The notes: a model not told the origin generated them from the letters alone. Shown: positions 8,163 to 16,714, counted from the first letter of the stretch. The stretch is DNA of 42,800 nucleotides from Rhizobium aethiopicum (GCF_900094625.1 NZ_FMAJ01000026.1:1-42800); one strand, 5' to 3'. Numbers and translations: made by a program.

Positions 8163-9815
8163 ATGCGGAAAATTCCTGCTGCCCGCTTGGCCCTCGGAAA
8201 AACGGAGGCAGTAGCTTCGAGCTTGATCGAGCGGCTTTTGTTCTTTGACCGCGATCTGAATCCCATCGAAAATCTGCTTGGCAATGCACTGCCGGCTTCT
8301 GTCAAGCCAGCCGCGTCCTTTTGGGAGCATTTTCCCGAGCTGGACAAATCGTCGATCATGCTCGCTTTCCGTTCACTGGATGACAACGCCCAGCCTTTGC
8401 GAATATCGGGCGACTTCGGCAGCCCTGGAACGCACGGCCTGACGATCTATCGCATCGGCGACCTGTTTGCCGTGGTCCGGTCCGAGGAAGACGTTGACGA
8501 TGAGCGCGCAACCCTTTTGCATCTCGCCACCCATGATCCGCTGACCGGACTGCCGAACCGGCGCCAGTTCAGCGAGGACCTGACCTCGCTGTTAGGGGAA
8601 ACCGCAGGCTCGAGCGAAACGCTCTCATTGATGCAACTCGACCTCGACGACTTCAAGCCGGTCAACGACACGCTCGGGCATGCGGCCGGCGACAAGCTTC
8701 TTCAATCGGCTGCAAGGCGTATTCAAGCCTGCCTCTCCGGCGACGACAGCGCCTATCGATTGGCCGGTGATGAATTCACGGTGATTTCCGTTGGCGCGGG
8801 CCATCCAGCCAAAGCGCATCGCTTGGCGGAAGATTTGGTTGCCGCCTTCAAAAAACCCTTCACGATAAACGGCATCGCAGTCTTTGTCGGCACCAGCATC
8901 GGCATATCCACGGCTCCATCGGACGGCACGAGTCCGGAGCAGCTTATGAAGGCATCCGACCTCGCGCTCTACACTGCCAAGAAAGAAGGGCGCGGCCGTG
9001 CAAAGGCCTTCGACCCGGCCATGCTTGAATTGCTGGAGCAACGGGAACTGCTGCGCCGCAGCCTGCGCATGGCCCTGGAACAAAAGCAATTCTTTGTCGA
9101 ATACCAGCCCATTGCCGAGTGCGGCAGCATTGTCGGCTTCGAGGCATTGCTGAGATGGCACCACCCGCTGCTTGGAAAAATTCCCCCGGCTGCATTCATT
9201 CCGATGGCAGAGGCGGATGGAATGATGCCGGACATCGGCGCCTGGGTTTTGGAGCAGGCATGTCGTGAGGCGATGAAGTGGCCGGAGCACTACATCGTCG
9301 CCGTCAATTTGTCGGTGGCCGAATTCCTGACCAGCGGCCTCACCGACCGGATCTCCCAGACGCTGGACCTGGTCGGACTTCCACCCGAGCGCCTGGAGCT
9401 CGAAATAACCGAAAGCGTGCTGCTCGAGCGCACGGTCAACAACATCGACACCCTGAACACCCTCAACGTGTTAGGAATACGAATTTCACTTGACGATTTC
9501 GGCACCGAATATTCTTCTCTGAGCTATCTGAAGACTTTCCCTTTCGACACGATCAAGATCGACAAATATTTCATCACCGATCTCGAAACCGATCTGAAAA
9601 GCCAGGCAATCGTCCGCTGTGTCGTGAATCTCGCCCATGACCTGGACATGCAGGTGACAGCCGAGGGGGTTGAGACGCCGGGTCAGGCGGAATGGTTGCG
9701 CAGCGTCGGCTGCGACAGGCTTCAGGGCTATTTGGTAAGCAGGCCACTTGCGGTCGAAGCGATTGACGCATTTATTACCCGGGCGGAAGCATCCAAGAGC
9801 CACGCTCGACCATAA
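8163..9815 (+). CDS. GGDEF-EAL c-di-GMP enzyme with N-terminal sensor-like region
   Basis: I start this 550-residue protein at ATG 8163 (GGGGAGAG upstream); an in-frame GTG at 8103 would add 20 unlikely residues. Residues 1-115 resemble a PAS-like input region with no membrane span. The GGDEF domain carries AGDEF at 201-205, an accepted variant, but the upstream RxxD inhibitory site is lost (SGDD in its place). The EAL domain begins with EALLRW at 327 and keeps the catalytic set: VNLS, LEITE, SLDDFGT, IKID(K), AEGVE and LQGYL. It looks competent for phosphodiesterase activity and possibly cyclase activity without product inhibition. It is the first gene of a same-strand cluster of partner-switching proteins, which may control it. 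Confidence 0.92.
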   Translation: MRKIPAARLALGKTEAVASSLIERLLFFDRDLNPIENLLGNALPASVKPAASFWEHFPELDKSSIMLAFRSLDDNAQPLRISGDFGSPGTHGLTIYRIGDLFAVVRSEEDVDDERATLLHLATHDPLTGLPNRRQFSEDLTSLLGETAGSSETLSLMQLDLDDFKPVNDTLGHAAGDKLLQSAARRIQACLSGDDSAYRLAGDEFTVISVGAGHPAKAHRLAEDLVAAFKKPFTINGIAVFVGTSIGISTAPSDGTSPEQLMKASDLALYTAKKEGRGRAKAFDPAMLELLEQRELLRRSLRMALEQKQFFVEYQPIAECGSIVGFEALLRWHHPLLGKIPPAAFIPMAEADGMMPDIGAWVLEQACREAMKWPEHYIVAVNLSVAEFLTSGLTDRISQTLDLVGLPPERLELEITESVLLERTVNNIDTLNTLNVLGIRISLDDFGTEYSSLSYLKTFPFDTIKIDKYFITDLETDLKSQAIVRCVVNLAHDLDMQVTAEGVETPGQAEWLRSVGCDRLQGYLVSRPLAVEAIDAFITRAEASKSHARP

Positions 9816-9870
9816 CGCGACCGCCTTTTGCCGTGCTTGAACCGCATGCAATCTGACTCCAGACAAACGA

Positions 9871-10392
9871 ATGGAGGGGATATTGGAAGAGGAAGCATCC
9901 CGCTTCGACGACCACGCATTTTCGCCGATGGTATCGCTGGAAATGAATGTTGCAGCATTCAAGTCTCAATGGCAGTTTTGCGACGAGATAACCGAATATC
10001 TTTCCGACATTCTTGGCCAGGGTCACACCGATCCCGCTCGCTACTCCAACTTTCTCTCTGTCGCTGCGAACGAGCTCGTCGAACTCGCCTTCCGTGCGAC
10101 GGATGGGCGCGGAAGAATAAGTTTCAGTCTCTATCGCAGCGCGACGTTCAATCGGCTGAGAATTGCCTTTCCTTGCGAGGGAGAATTCAGCCGCAAATCC
10201 AGGAAGCCACGATCAGGTGAAAGACAGCCTGCTCTCGACGGCGGGTCCGCTCACCTGATCGCCAACTCTGATGGGGCGGTTTTGCTCAGCAATCTGGCGG
10301 CAATATTCGGCGCCGCGATCCGCGTCGAGCAAGACGGCGCGGACGGGATCGAAGTGATTGCGGATTTCCCCTCGGGCGAGGACTTCCGATGA
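9871..10392 (+). CDS. HATPase-like (anti-sigma kinase-like) protein with degenerate N-box
   Basis: Up to 173 residues. ATG 9871 has no clear ribosome binding site, whereas TTG 9883 is preceded by GGAGGGG (9873-9879), so the real start may be TTG 9883 (169 residues). Placement in the cluster, size and the ANELVELAFRA segment (66-76) suggest a distant relative of the HATPase protein at 13922, where the matching segment is SNELIENAVKF. The N-box Asn that chelates Mg-ATP is Leu72 here, and no clear glycine-rich ATP lid is seen. It is therefore probably a catalytically dead or binding-only partner. It overlaps the next gene by 4 bases (ATGA). The family assignment is an inference. Confidence 0.7.
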   Translation: MEGILEEEASRFDDHAFSPMVSLEMNVAAFKSQWQFCDEITEYLSDILGQGHTDPARYSNFLSVAANELVELAFRATDGRGRISFSLYRSATFNRLRIAFPCEGEFSRKSRKPRSGERQPALDGGSAHLIANSDGAVLLSNLAAIFGAAIRVEQDGADGIEVIADFPSGEDFR

Positions 10393-11561
10393 GCCTTATT
10401 CCCCTGCCCTTCACTGTCCGGTCTGATCCGACAAATCAAGAGCTCGTGCTGTCCGGCAAGATGCGGCCAGAAAGCACCGCCGAGATCGCCGACGCTCTCG
10501 AGCTGGTGCGGCAAAGTCTGGAAAGATACAGCGGAGTGGTTTACCTCAATGTCAAACGCCTGACGCACATCAATATGACGGCCTTCGCCGCCCTGTCCGA
10601 GGTGCTGGCGGCAGGCTGCCGAACCAGGCCGGAACGGCAGATCAAGATCATTACGTCGAGCGTGATGGCGTGGTCTGCCTCGCTGTTCGAGACCTTGGCG
10701 GCATCGCAGCCGAACCTGTCGGTTGAAATCTACGATTCGGCCTTTTATCCCGGGCAAAGCTTCGTCGAGGACGAGAGCTTCATTCCCATTCTGCGCACGC
10801 AGACGAAAATGACGTGGAGGCACGAACGCGAGCTCTTGCCACGCCATGGACTGCGCAGCGGTGTTGTCATGGCGGATATCTGTTGCGGCATTGGTGATTT
10901 CGCTGGCCTGGTTCAGCGGGAATTCAAACCGACGCGCCTTGTCGCACTGGACCATTCCGTGCGTAGTCTCGACTATGCCCGCAAGGTCGCCGCCGACTTC
11001 GGTCTGGAGGGCATCGAGTACACCTATGGCGATGCTTCGCAGATGCTGCTTCGGGACAATCAATTCGATTTTGTGACCTGCCGACATTCGCTACAGATTT
11101 TCAACCGCCCCGAGATGCTTCTGCGGGAGCTTTATCGCATCTGCAAGCCCGGAGGCCGTGTCTACATCACGAACGAAAAGAATTCGCATTGCCTGGGAGA
11201 GCCGCATGCGGAATCAATAAGATGGACCTACGAGGAAGTCGCGAAATTGTTCAGGCACTTCGACATGGACGTGGAGATGGGACCGAAAAGCCGTCATCTC
11301 CTTCTCAACGCCGGATTCGAGGACATCATGGTCGACTGCTTCATGGTGACGAACCTTGACGGCGATCCCCAGGATTTCGCCGATATCATCGAAGCCTGGG
11401 AAAATGTCTATGCAGGCGAGATGGCGGTGCGCCGCGGCGACTCGCCGGATTTCATTCGCAGGTTCCGGCAAGGGTTCAAGGATCACGTCTTTGCTGCTCT
11501 TCACCCCAAAGGTTACGCAGGCTGGCCGATCTGGGCAGCCTCTGGTCGAAAGCCGCTGTAA
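10389..11561 (+). CDS. STAS domain-SAM methyltransferase fusion protein
   Basis: A 390-residue protein with two parts. Residues about 1-120 look like a STAS (anti-sigma-factor antagonist) domain of the type in the 112-aa protein at 14493: VVYLNVKRLTHINMTAFAAL is followed by a WSASL phrase. The acceptor position reads HINMT rather than NSSG. Residues about 140-330 are a class I SAM methyltransferase: motif I VMADICCGIGDFAGL (160-174), post-I ALDHS, a motif IV region FDFVTCRHSLQIF, and CKPGGRVYITNE. It is translationally coupled at both ends (ATGA with the preceding gene, TAATG with the next). A methyltransferase output under partner-switch control is the natural reading; the methylated substrate is unknown. 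Confidence 0.82.
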   Translation: MSLIPLPFTVRSDPTNQELVLSGKMRPESTAEIADALELVRQSLERYSGVVYLNVKRLTHINMTAFAALSEVLAAGCRTRPERQIKIITSSVMAWSASLFETLAASQPNLSVEIYDSAFYPGQSFVEDESFIPILRTQTKMTWRHERELLPRHGLRSGVVMADICCGIGDFAGLVQREFKPTRLVALDHSVRSLDYARKVAADFGLEGIEYTYGDASQMLLRDNQFDFVTCRHSLQIFNRPEMLLRELYRICKPGGRVYITNEKNSHCLGEPHAESIRWTYEEVAKLFRHFDMDVEMGPKSRHLLLNAGFEDIMVDCFMVTNLDGDPQDFADIIEAWENVYAGEMAVRRGDSPDFIRRFRQGFKDHVFAALHPKGYAGWPIWAASGRKPL

Positions 11562-13918
11562 TGGATGGGGGATTAGCAAAAAGGCCGATGGGACTGGGCT
11601 CGTTTCGAGCGAAATTCATCCTGCTCGTCGGTGGAGCCGTTCTCTTCGACTTGCTGGTCAGCGGTGGCCTGGCTCTTTGGAATGTTCAGCGGCTGTCGCG
11701 TGACGCAACGCTCGAGGTCGGCCAGGGCCTTGAAGCCGCCAGCCAGGAATATATACGCACCTATGCGGATTCGACCGCAGCCCAGGTAAGCCTGCTCCTG
11801 CGGCAGGTTCACAACGACGTCGACACTTTGGCAGGCGTGCTCCAGGGGCAGATCGACAATCCTGCCCGCAATTCCGACGTCGGCGCGGCGATCGCCCGCA
11901 CATCGCCGGGCAGCGTCAGTCTGTCCTACGATGAGAAGGGAAAATGGTCTCAGAACGCGCCCGGCTCCGCTTCCGTCGTGAGCGTCTGGAGCTACCTGCT
12001 CGGACAGGACCACCAGCCGACAGCCGATGTCAAGCGTGACATAGAGACAAGCGCGGTTCTCGACCTCGTTGCGCCGAGCCTGCTGGAGCACGGCGCTTCG
12101 AAGCTGCAAATGTATTACATCGGATCGAAGGAAAGGCCGATCTTCAGGACGGCGCCCTACACCGACCAGGCTCAGACCTTCGACCGCCTTTATCCCGGGC
12201 ACAACGAGGCCGATTTCTGGGACTTCTTTTTTCCGGGGCTTTACGAGTCCTGGCAGGCCTGGGCCAAGGACGCAAAAACGCGACCGGTCGCGGACGAGAT
12301 CACACAGACGGCTCCCTATACCGACGCCATCACCGGCAAGCTGATCGTCAGTTTCTTTCATCCGCTTTGGACCGCCGACAGGAAGGATGTCGCCGGCACA
12401 GCCGGCGCCGACATTACGCTCGACCAGCTCGCCCAGACGGTTGAAAATGTGAAAGTGGCCCAGTCCGGCTTCGGATTTCTGGCGATGTCCGACGGAAACG
12501 TGATCGCGATCAACAGCACAGGCGAAGAAACGCTGGGCCTTCGTTCCGCAAGCGGTGCGAGCGGAACCGGAGTGACCGGGCTGGAGCGTTCCTTGAAAGG
12601 GAGCTCCCAGCCTGCGATTGCGAAACTGGCTCTCGACCGGGAACAGGGCATTCAACATCTGCTGCTGCAGCGAGATGGCAACGAGGTCCCCTATCTCGTC
12701 ACCGTAAAGAAACTGCCGGCGACCAATCTCTGGTCCAGCGGCCCGGTTCGACAAGAGGCGATGCTGCTGGGCGTGGTTGTGCCGGAGCGGGAAATCGATG
12801 CCTCCCTCTATGCCGCCCAGGCGAAAATCTCCGAGGCCACCAACCGGATCGTGATCTACCAGATCGTGGCGATCCTGATGTCGCTGATCATCGTGGCGAT
12901 CGCCGTGTTTGCGGCATCGAAACGCATAACGAGCGGAATCAGCGCACTTGCGGGCGCCGCCAAGCGGATTCAGGCGCAGGACTATTCCGTCAGGGTGGCG
13001 ATAACAAGCAAGGACGAGGTCGGTGCTGCCGGTGAAGCATTCAACCGGATGGCCGAACAGATCAGCTATCACACCGAAAATCTCGAGCAAATCGTCGAAG
13101 AACGAACGGCCCAGATCGAAGACCAGAAGGAAGAGATTTCGGCGCTGAACGCTCAGCTCCAGCGAGAAAATCGCCGTCTCGGAACAGAGCTCGCCGTCGC
13201 CGAGAGAATCCAGCTCATGGTTCTTCCGTTGCAAGAGGAGCTGGAGGAATTTCACGACATCGAGATCGCAGCTTATATGAGACCCGCGGAAGAAGTCGGC
13301 GGTGATTATTACGACGTATTGAAGAACGGGACGCGGCTGAAGATCGGCATCGGCGACGTCACCGGCCATGGGCTGGAAAGCGGCGTATTGATGCTGATGG
13401 TCCAGTCTGTCGCCCGCGCTCTTCAGGAGGCAGGAAACACCGACGCCGTCGAATTTCTGGCGAATCTAAACAGCGCCCTGTTCAAAAACATAGTGAGGAC
13501 CAGAATAGACAAGCATCTCACCCTGGCCTTTCTCGATTATGACGGCAAGGAGATGATCTTGTCCGGGCAGCACGAGGAAATTGTCATTGTGAGGGCGAAC
13601 GGTGAGATCCAACGCGTCGACACCATGGATCTGGGCATACCGATCGGGTTGGAAGCCGATATTTCTGCATTCATCAAAACCCGTAGAATAGCCTTCGAGA
13701 AAGGCGACCTCATACTCCTGCACACCGACGGCGTAACAGAGGCCGCAAACGACGCCGGAGAAATGTTCGGCATCGAACGTCTCTGCAGCGAAGCGCTGCG
13801 ATTGAAGGGTCAGAGCGCCGACAATGTTGTTTCCGGAATTATCGCGACGCTGATGTTGTTTATCGGATCGCAGAAAATCTATGACGACATCACGCTTCTT
13901 GCAGTAAGGCATAGGTGA
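11561..13918 (+). CDS. Membrane sensor PP2C/SpoIIE-type phosphatase (Cache-HAMP-PP2C), SiaA-like
   Basis: A 785-residue sensor phosphatase. The first membrane span is at about 16-36. A periplasmic double-Cache-type sensor follows (about 40-425), then a second span (about 430-453), HAMP (about 454-506), a coiled-coil linker and a C-terminal SpoIIE/RsbU-type PP2C domain (about 560-785). Metal-binding motifs are complete: GGDYYDV (Asp582), GDVTGHG (Asp599), HTDGVTEA (Asp723) and YDDITLLAV (Asp775/776). The architecture matches P. aeruginosa SiaA and RsbU-like phosphatases, which dephosphorylate STAS partner proteins in response to an extracellular signal. The likely substrates are the STAS proteins of this operon. 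It starts within the stop of the preceding gene. Confidence 0.93.
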   Translation: MDGGLAKRPMGLGSFRAKFILLVGGAVLFDLLVSGGLALWNVQRLSRDATLEVGQGLEAASQEYIRTYADSTAAQVSLLLRQVHNDVDTLAGVLQGQIDNPARNSDVGAAIARTSPGSVSLSYDEKGKWSQNAPGSASVVSVWSYLLGQDHQPTADVKRDIETSAVLDLVAPSLLEHGASKLQMYYIGSKERPIFRTAPYTDQAQTFDRLYPGHNEADFWDFFFPGLYESWQAWAKDAKTRPVADEITQTAPYTDAITGKLIVSFFHPLWTADRKDVAGTAGADITLDQLAQTVENVKVAQSGFGFLAMSDGNVIAINSTGEETLGLRSASGASGTGVTGLERSLKGSSQPAIAKLALDREQGIQHLLLQRDGNEVPYLVTVKKLPATNLWSSGPVRQEAMLLGVVVPEREIDASLYAAQAKISEATNRIVIYQIVAILMSLIIVAIAVFAASKRITSGISALAGAAKRIQAQDYSVRVAITSKDEVGAAGEAFNRMAEQISYHTENLEQIVEERTAQIEDQKEEISALNAQLQRENRRLGTELAVAERIQLMVLPLQEELEEFHDIEIAAYMRPAEEVGGDYYDVLKNGTRLKIGIGDVTGHGLESGVLMLMVQSVARALQEAGNTDAVEFLANLNSALFKNIVRTRIDKHLTLAFLDYDGKEMILSGQHEEIVIVRANGEIQRVDTMDLGIPIGLEADISAFIKTRRIAFEKGDLILLHTDGVTEAANDAGEMFGIERLCSEALRLKGQSADNVVSGIIATLMLFIGSQKIYDDITLLAVRHR

Positions 13919-13921
13919 GGC

Positions 13922-14485
13922 ATGATGACGCCCAAAATATACGGCATCGAATCTCTGACGGACATCAGCCTGGATGCCGGCGCTCGCCTGACATTGAGCG
14001 ATGGGCCGCTTCAGCTTGGGTGGAAGCATTCGGGAATGACGTCGGACTTCATAGCGGAGATCATGGCGCTGCCCTATTCGCGTTCGAGGAAGGATTACCT
14101 GCAGGCGCACCATGACATCGGATACCTCAGCAACGAGCTGATCGAAAATGCCGTCAAATTCCGACAGCCCGGCGAAATCCTCATCGAAGCCGGCATGATC
14201 GACGGAAGCTTCTTGCTGAGGGTGAAGAATGCCATCGACAGCGCAACAGCCTCTCGCTTTCAAGCACTGCTGCATCGCCTCCAATCGGACGAACCCGGCG
14301 CGCTTCTTCTTGAGCAAATCGAAACCAACGCCATATCGCCAGAAAGCGGTTCCGGCTTGGGTTTACTCACCCTTCTGAGCGACTACGATGCGAGAATGGC
14401 ATGGACATTCGAAGAGAATGATGACGAGCATATCATACTGACGACGACTGCAGCTGTGGCGATGCCCCCCTCCTCCAATCTGTGA
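13922..14485 (+). CDS. HATPase-like protein (SiaB/DUF6272-like, slr1658-type regulator)
   Basis: A 187-residue cytosolic protein starting 3 bases after the phosphatase stop. It has an intact GHKL-type N-box, NELIENAVKF (71-80, with Glu72 and Asn76), and a glycine-rich lid ESGSGLGLLTLL (141-152). It belongs with SiaB/DUF6272-type or slr1658-superfamily regulators, which phosphorylate a STAS-like partner on serine. Its expected partner is the STAS protein encoded immediately downstream, with the upstream PP2C as the opposing phosphatase. The family name is from memory of similar neighbourhoods; the kinase role is inferred from the N-box and context. Confidence 0.82.
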   Translation: MMTPKIYGIESLTDISLDAGARLTLSDGPLQLGWKHSGMTSDFIAEIMALPYSRSRKDYLQAHHDIGYLSNELIENAVKFRQPGEILIEAGMIDGSFLLRVKNAIDSATASRFQALLHRLQSDEPGALLLEQIETNAISPESGSGLGLLTLLSDYDARMAWTFEENDDEHIILTTTAAVAMPPSSNL

Positions 14486-14492
14486 GCGAAGA

Positions 14493-14831
14493 ATGGAAAT
14501 CAGCGACGAAAACTTCCGCGTATGGGCGGAAAAGAACGAAGTGTATTTCGATGGCGTCTTCCGTCTGGCAGGACCGGACGCCTACGCGCCGATTTATTCA
14601 TTGATAACAGGCCTCCTCCACGAAGGACACAAACAGGTGACGTTCAACCTGACCGGCCTCGAGTTCCTCAATTCCTCCGGCATCAATCTCCTGGCGAAGC
14701 TGACGATCGAAGCGAGAAAAATGGGCGACCTCCTGCTCGTCATCAAAGGCACCAATCAACATCCGTGGCAGGCGAAGTCGCTTCCGAATTTGAAGAAGTT
14801 GCACCCGCTTCTCGATTTGCGGCTGGCGTAA
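14493..14831 (+). CDS. STAS-like anti-sigma-antagonist-type protein (slr1659-type)
   Basis: A 112-residue single-domain protein starting at ATG 14493, 7 bases after the kinase gene. The central strand-helix signature is VTFNLTGLEFLNSSGINLLAKL (49-70, shown here from position 49). Ser61 or Ser62 sits at the phosphoacceptor turn of STAS domains, and PWQAKSLPNL (91-100) follows. It would cycle between phosphorylated and free forms under the neighbouring kinase and PP2C phosphatase. Its target is not obvious: the GGDEF-EAL protein, the altered HATPase and the methyltransferase fusion are candidates. It is the last gene of the cluster; an acetyltransferase gene converges from the other side. Confidence 0.85.
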   Translation: MEISDENFRVWAEKNEVYFDGVFRLAGPDAYAPIYSLITGLLHEGHKQVTFNLTGLEFLNSSGINLLAKLTIEARKMGDLLLVIKGTNQHPWQAKSLPNLKKLHPLLDLRLA

Positions 14832-14964
14832 TTTGCGGCGAGTTGTAGGCGCGCCATACGTACGACCGCGGTAATGCCCACCCAATTGACTTCCCACGTC
14901 GACATCACCGCCGTGACGGAGACAGCAGCTTCGCGCTCACCAGCGATCCTGCGAGGCAGGCACC

Positions 14965-15474
14965 TCAGGTCGATCGGCCGAACAAAAGCAAGAGGCTTGC
15001 TTCGCCGCCCTCAATGACGTCTCTGTGTGGACGAAAGCCGGCAGACAACGAACAGCGAATGGCTACCTTGTTCGCTTTCGCATGACAGACGAAACAATTG
15101 AGGGTTCCGGAAAAAAGGGAAGGAACCACATCCTGCACATACGAGCGAAGCATTGCTTTACCAAGGCCCTGCCCCATGAACCTCTCGTCACCAATGAACA
15201 GGTCGATGGCCACCCCGTCATCTTCGCCTATCTCAGCCGCGAAGTCAGGATAATCTTGCAGTAAATAGCACTGTATTTTCCCGAAAGGCTCGCCCTGATA
15301 ACAAGCCAAGTGGCAGCGAGTTGGATGGCTTGGACTAAGACGCGGCGAATATTTTTTCTCAACATCCGCAATTTCTACAGGCACCTTTTGATAGTGCGCG
15401 CGCATATGCGGTCGATTTAACCAATCACACAATCTGGGGAAATCCGTTTCGGTGAGCGGTCTGAAATCGATCAT
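14965..15474 (-). CDS. GNAT acetyltransferase, aminoglycoside 6'-N-acetyltransferase-like
   Basis: I start this 169-residue protein at ATG 15474 because AAAGGAG lies 8 bases upstream; longer in-frame versions lack such a site. The sequence follows the AAC(6')-I/IucB-type GNAT layout: FRPLTETDFPRLCDWLNRPH at the N-terminus, GEPFGKIQCYL, an acidic IGEDDGVAIDLFIG strand, the acetyl-CoA loop GQGLGKAML, and KVAIRCSLSAGF. Members acetylate aminoglycosides or other amines with acetyl-CoA. The housekeeping role in a soil bacterium may be something else, and resistance cannot be concluded. It is convergent with the signalling operon. Confidence 0.85.
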   Translation of the reverse strand: MIDFRPLTETDFPRLCDWLNRPHMRAHYQKVPVEIADVEKKYSPRLSPSHPTRCHLACYQGEPFGKIQCYLLQDYPDFAAEIGEDDGVAIDLFIGDERFMGQGLGKAMLRSYVQDVVPSLFSGTLNCFVCHAKANKVAIRCSLSAGFRPHRDVIEGGEASLLLLFGRST

Positions 15475-15775
15475 CCTATCACTCCTTTGGGCGATGACTG
15501 TTACCCCTACTTCGCTCGTCCGGCCAGGAAACTGCATGCTGCACAGCAGCACGATCTCACCCGTCCGGATGATTGCAATCACTGGTCCGGTCTGTAGCTT
15601 AGAGCAGGTTTCCGACGACGGCACGCGAGATGTCGTCGATTTCGGGCTCGATCTTTCGCGACGAGATCATGCCCGAGCAAGAGATGTGGCTGGTTAAAGG
15701 AACTTTCATGGCTGGAGCAGCCTTGATCGATCCGATAGGCTCCATGTCATTGGATGATGTTTGAGGGGTAACGAC
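15475..15775. other. Divergent intergenic region, acetyltransferase / SGNH esterase
   Basis: About 300 bases without a supported gene between divergent genes. It should hold promoters for both. An in-frame upstream extension of the acetyltransferase crosses it, but that extension has no family similarity that I can see. I found no clear palindrome or terminator. Confidence 0.4.
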
Positions 15776-16714
15776 ATGCACAGAACAATAGCAGTCGGCC
15801 TGGCCGGCTTGATCGCAATATACTTTCTCGGCGGCATGAGCGCGAGACAGGAGATCTTTCCTTGGCCACAACTTTCTGCGCTGAAGAAAATGGTTGGCGG
15901 AGAGAAGCCGGCGGCTCCGAGCCGTTATACTTTCGACGACAAGGAACGCCTCGTCGGGGATGAATCGAAAACGCTTGTGACCTGCCCGACGCAAACTGAT
16001 CGAACTGCTGTCTTACTCATTCTTGGCCAATCGAACGCCGCCAACTACGGTGGACAACGGCACAGGTCAAATCATGGCGCTCGCGTCGTCAACGCCTTTG
16101 ACAAACGGTGCTTCATCGCGGCGTCGCCGCTTCTTGGATCGACCAATACCAGGGGAGAGTACTGGACGCTTCTGGGGAACAAACTGATCGATTCGGGACA
16201 AAATGACAGCGTCGTCCTCGCACCTCTTGCATATTCGGGGTCTGAGGTCGCACGATGGGCGGCAGGCGGCGACTTCAATCCTGTGCTGGTCGATGCAATG
16301 AAAAAGCTGCAGGAATCCGGTTATCGGGTAACGAGCGTCCTCTGGGTGCAAGGAGAGGCGGATCTGGTTATCGGCACCACTGCGGAGGCCTATCGGGAGC
16401 GTTTCATGTCGATGGTTGACACAATGCGTCAGCACGGCGTCGAAGCACCCGTCTACATTTCGATCGCATCGAAATGCCTCGAACCGAGCAACGGCGGCTT
16501 CAAGGAGCATATTCCAGAGAATGCGGTCGTACAGGCACAACTGGCGCTGGCAAAAAGCGGCAACGGTATTCGACAGGGCGTGAATTCCGACGCGTTGCTC
16601 GATGGCGATGACCGGTACGACGATTGCCATTTCGGGGCTACAGGCGGAGAGAAAGCGGCGCAAGCCTGGCTGAACCTTCTGCGCAGCGATAGCGGCCTGG
16701 AAAGCTCGCGATAG
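15776..16714 (+). CDS. Membrane-anchored SGNH hydrolase / sialate O-acetylesterase-like protein
   Basis: A 312-residue protein. I choose ATG 15776, which has GAGGGG at 15763-15768 before it, over a TTG at 15761. An N-terminal hydrophobic segment (about 5-21) is a signal anchor. The hydrolase domain shows the SGNH/SASA blocks: LILGQSNAANYGG with catalytic Ser86, VLWVQGEADLV (188-198), and YDDCHFGATGGEKAA with the Asp282/His285 pair. It should remove acyl groups from an extracytoplasmic carbohydrate, such as a surface polysaccharide; the substrate is unknown. It stands alone upstream of the Gly/Asn-repeat protein. Confidence 0.85.
   Translation: MHRTIAVGLAGLIAIYFLGGMSARQEIFPWPQLSALKKMVGGEKPAAPSRYTFDDKERLVGDESKTLVTCPTQTDRTAVLLILGQSNAANYGGQRHRSNHGARVVNAFDKRCFIAASPLLGSTNTRGEYWTLLGNKLIDSGQNDSVVLAPLAYSGSEVARWAAGGDFNPVLVDAMKKLQESGYRVTSVLWVQGEADLVIGTTAEAYRERFMSMVDTMRQHGVEAPVYISIASKCLEPSNGGFKEHIPENAVVQAQLALAKSGNGIRQGVNSDALLDGDDRYDDCHFGATGGEKAAQAWLNLLRSDSGLESSR

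Noticed and set aside
11573..13369. Minus-strand open frame of 598 codons opposite the PP2C phosphatase gene
   Set aside because: The plus strand encodes a complete Cache-HAMP-PP2C protein; the antisense translation is low-complexity and has no motifs.
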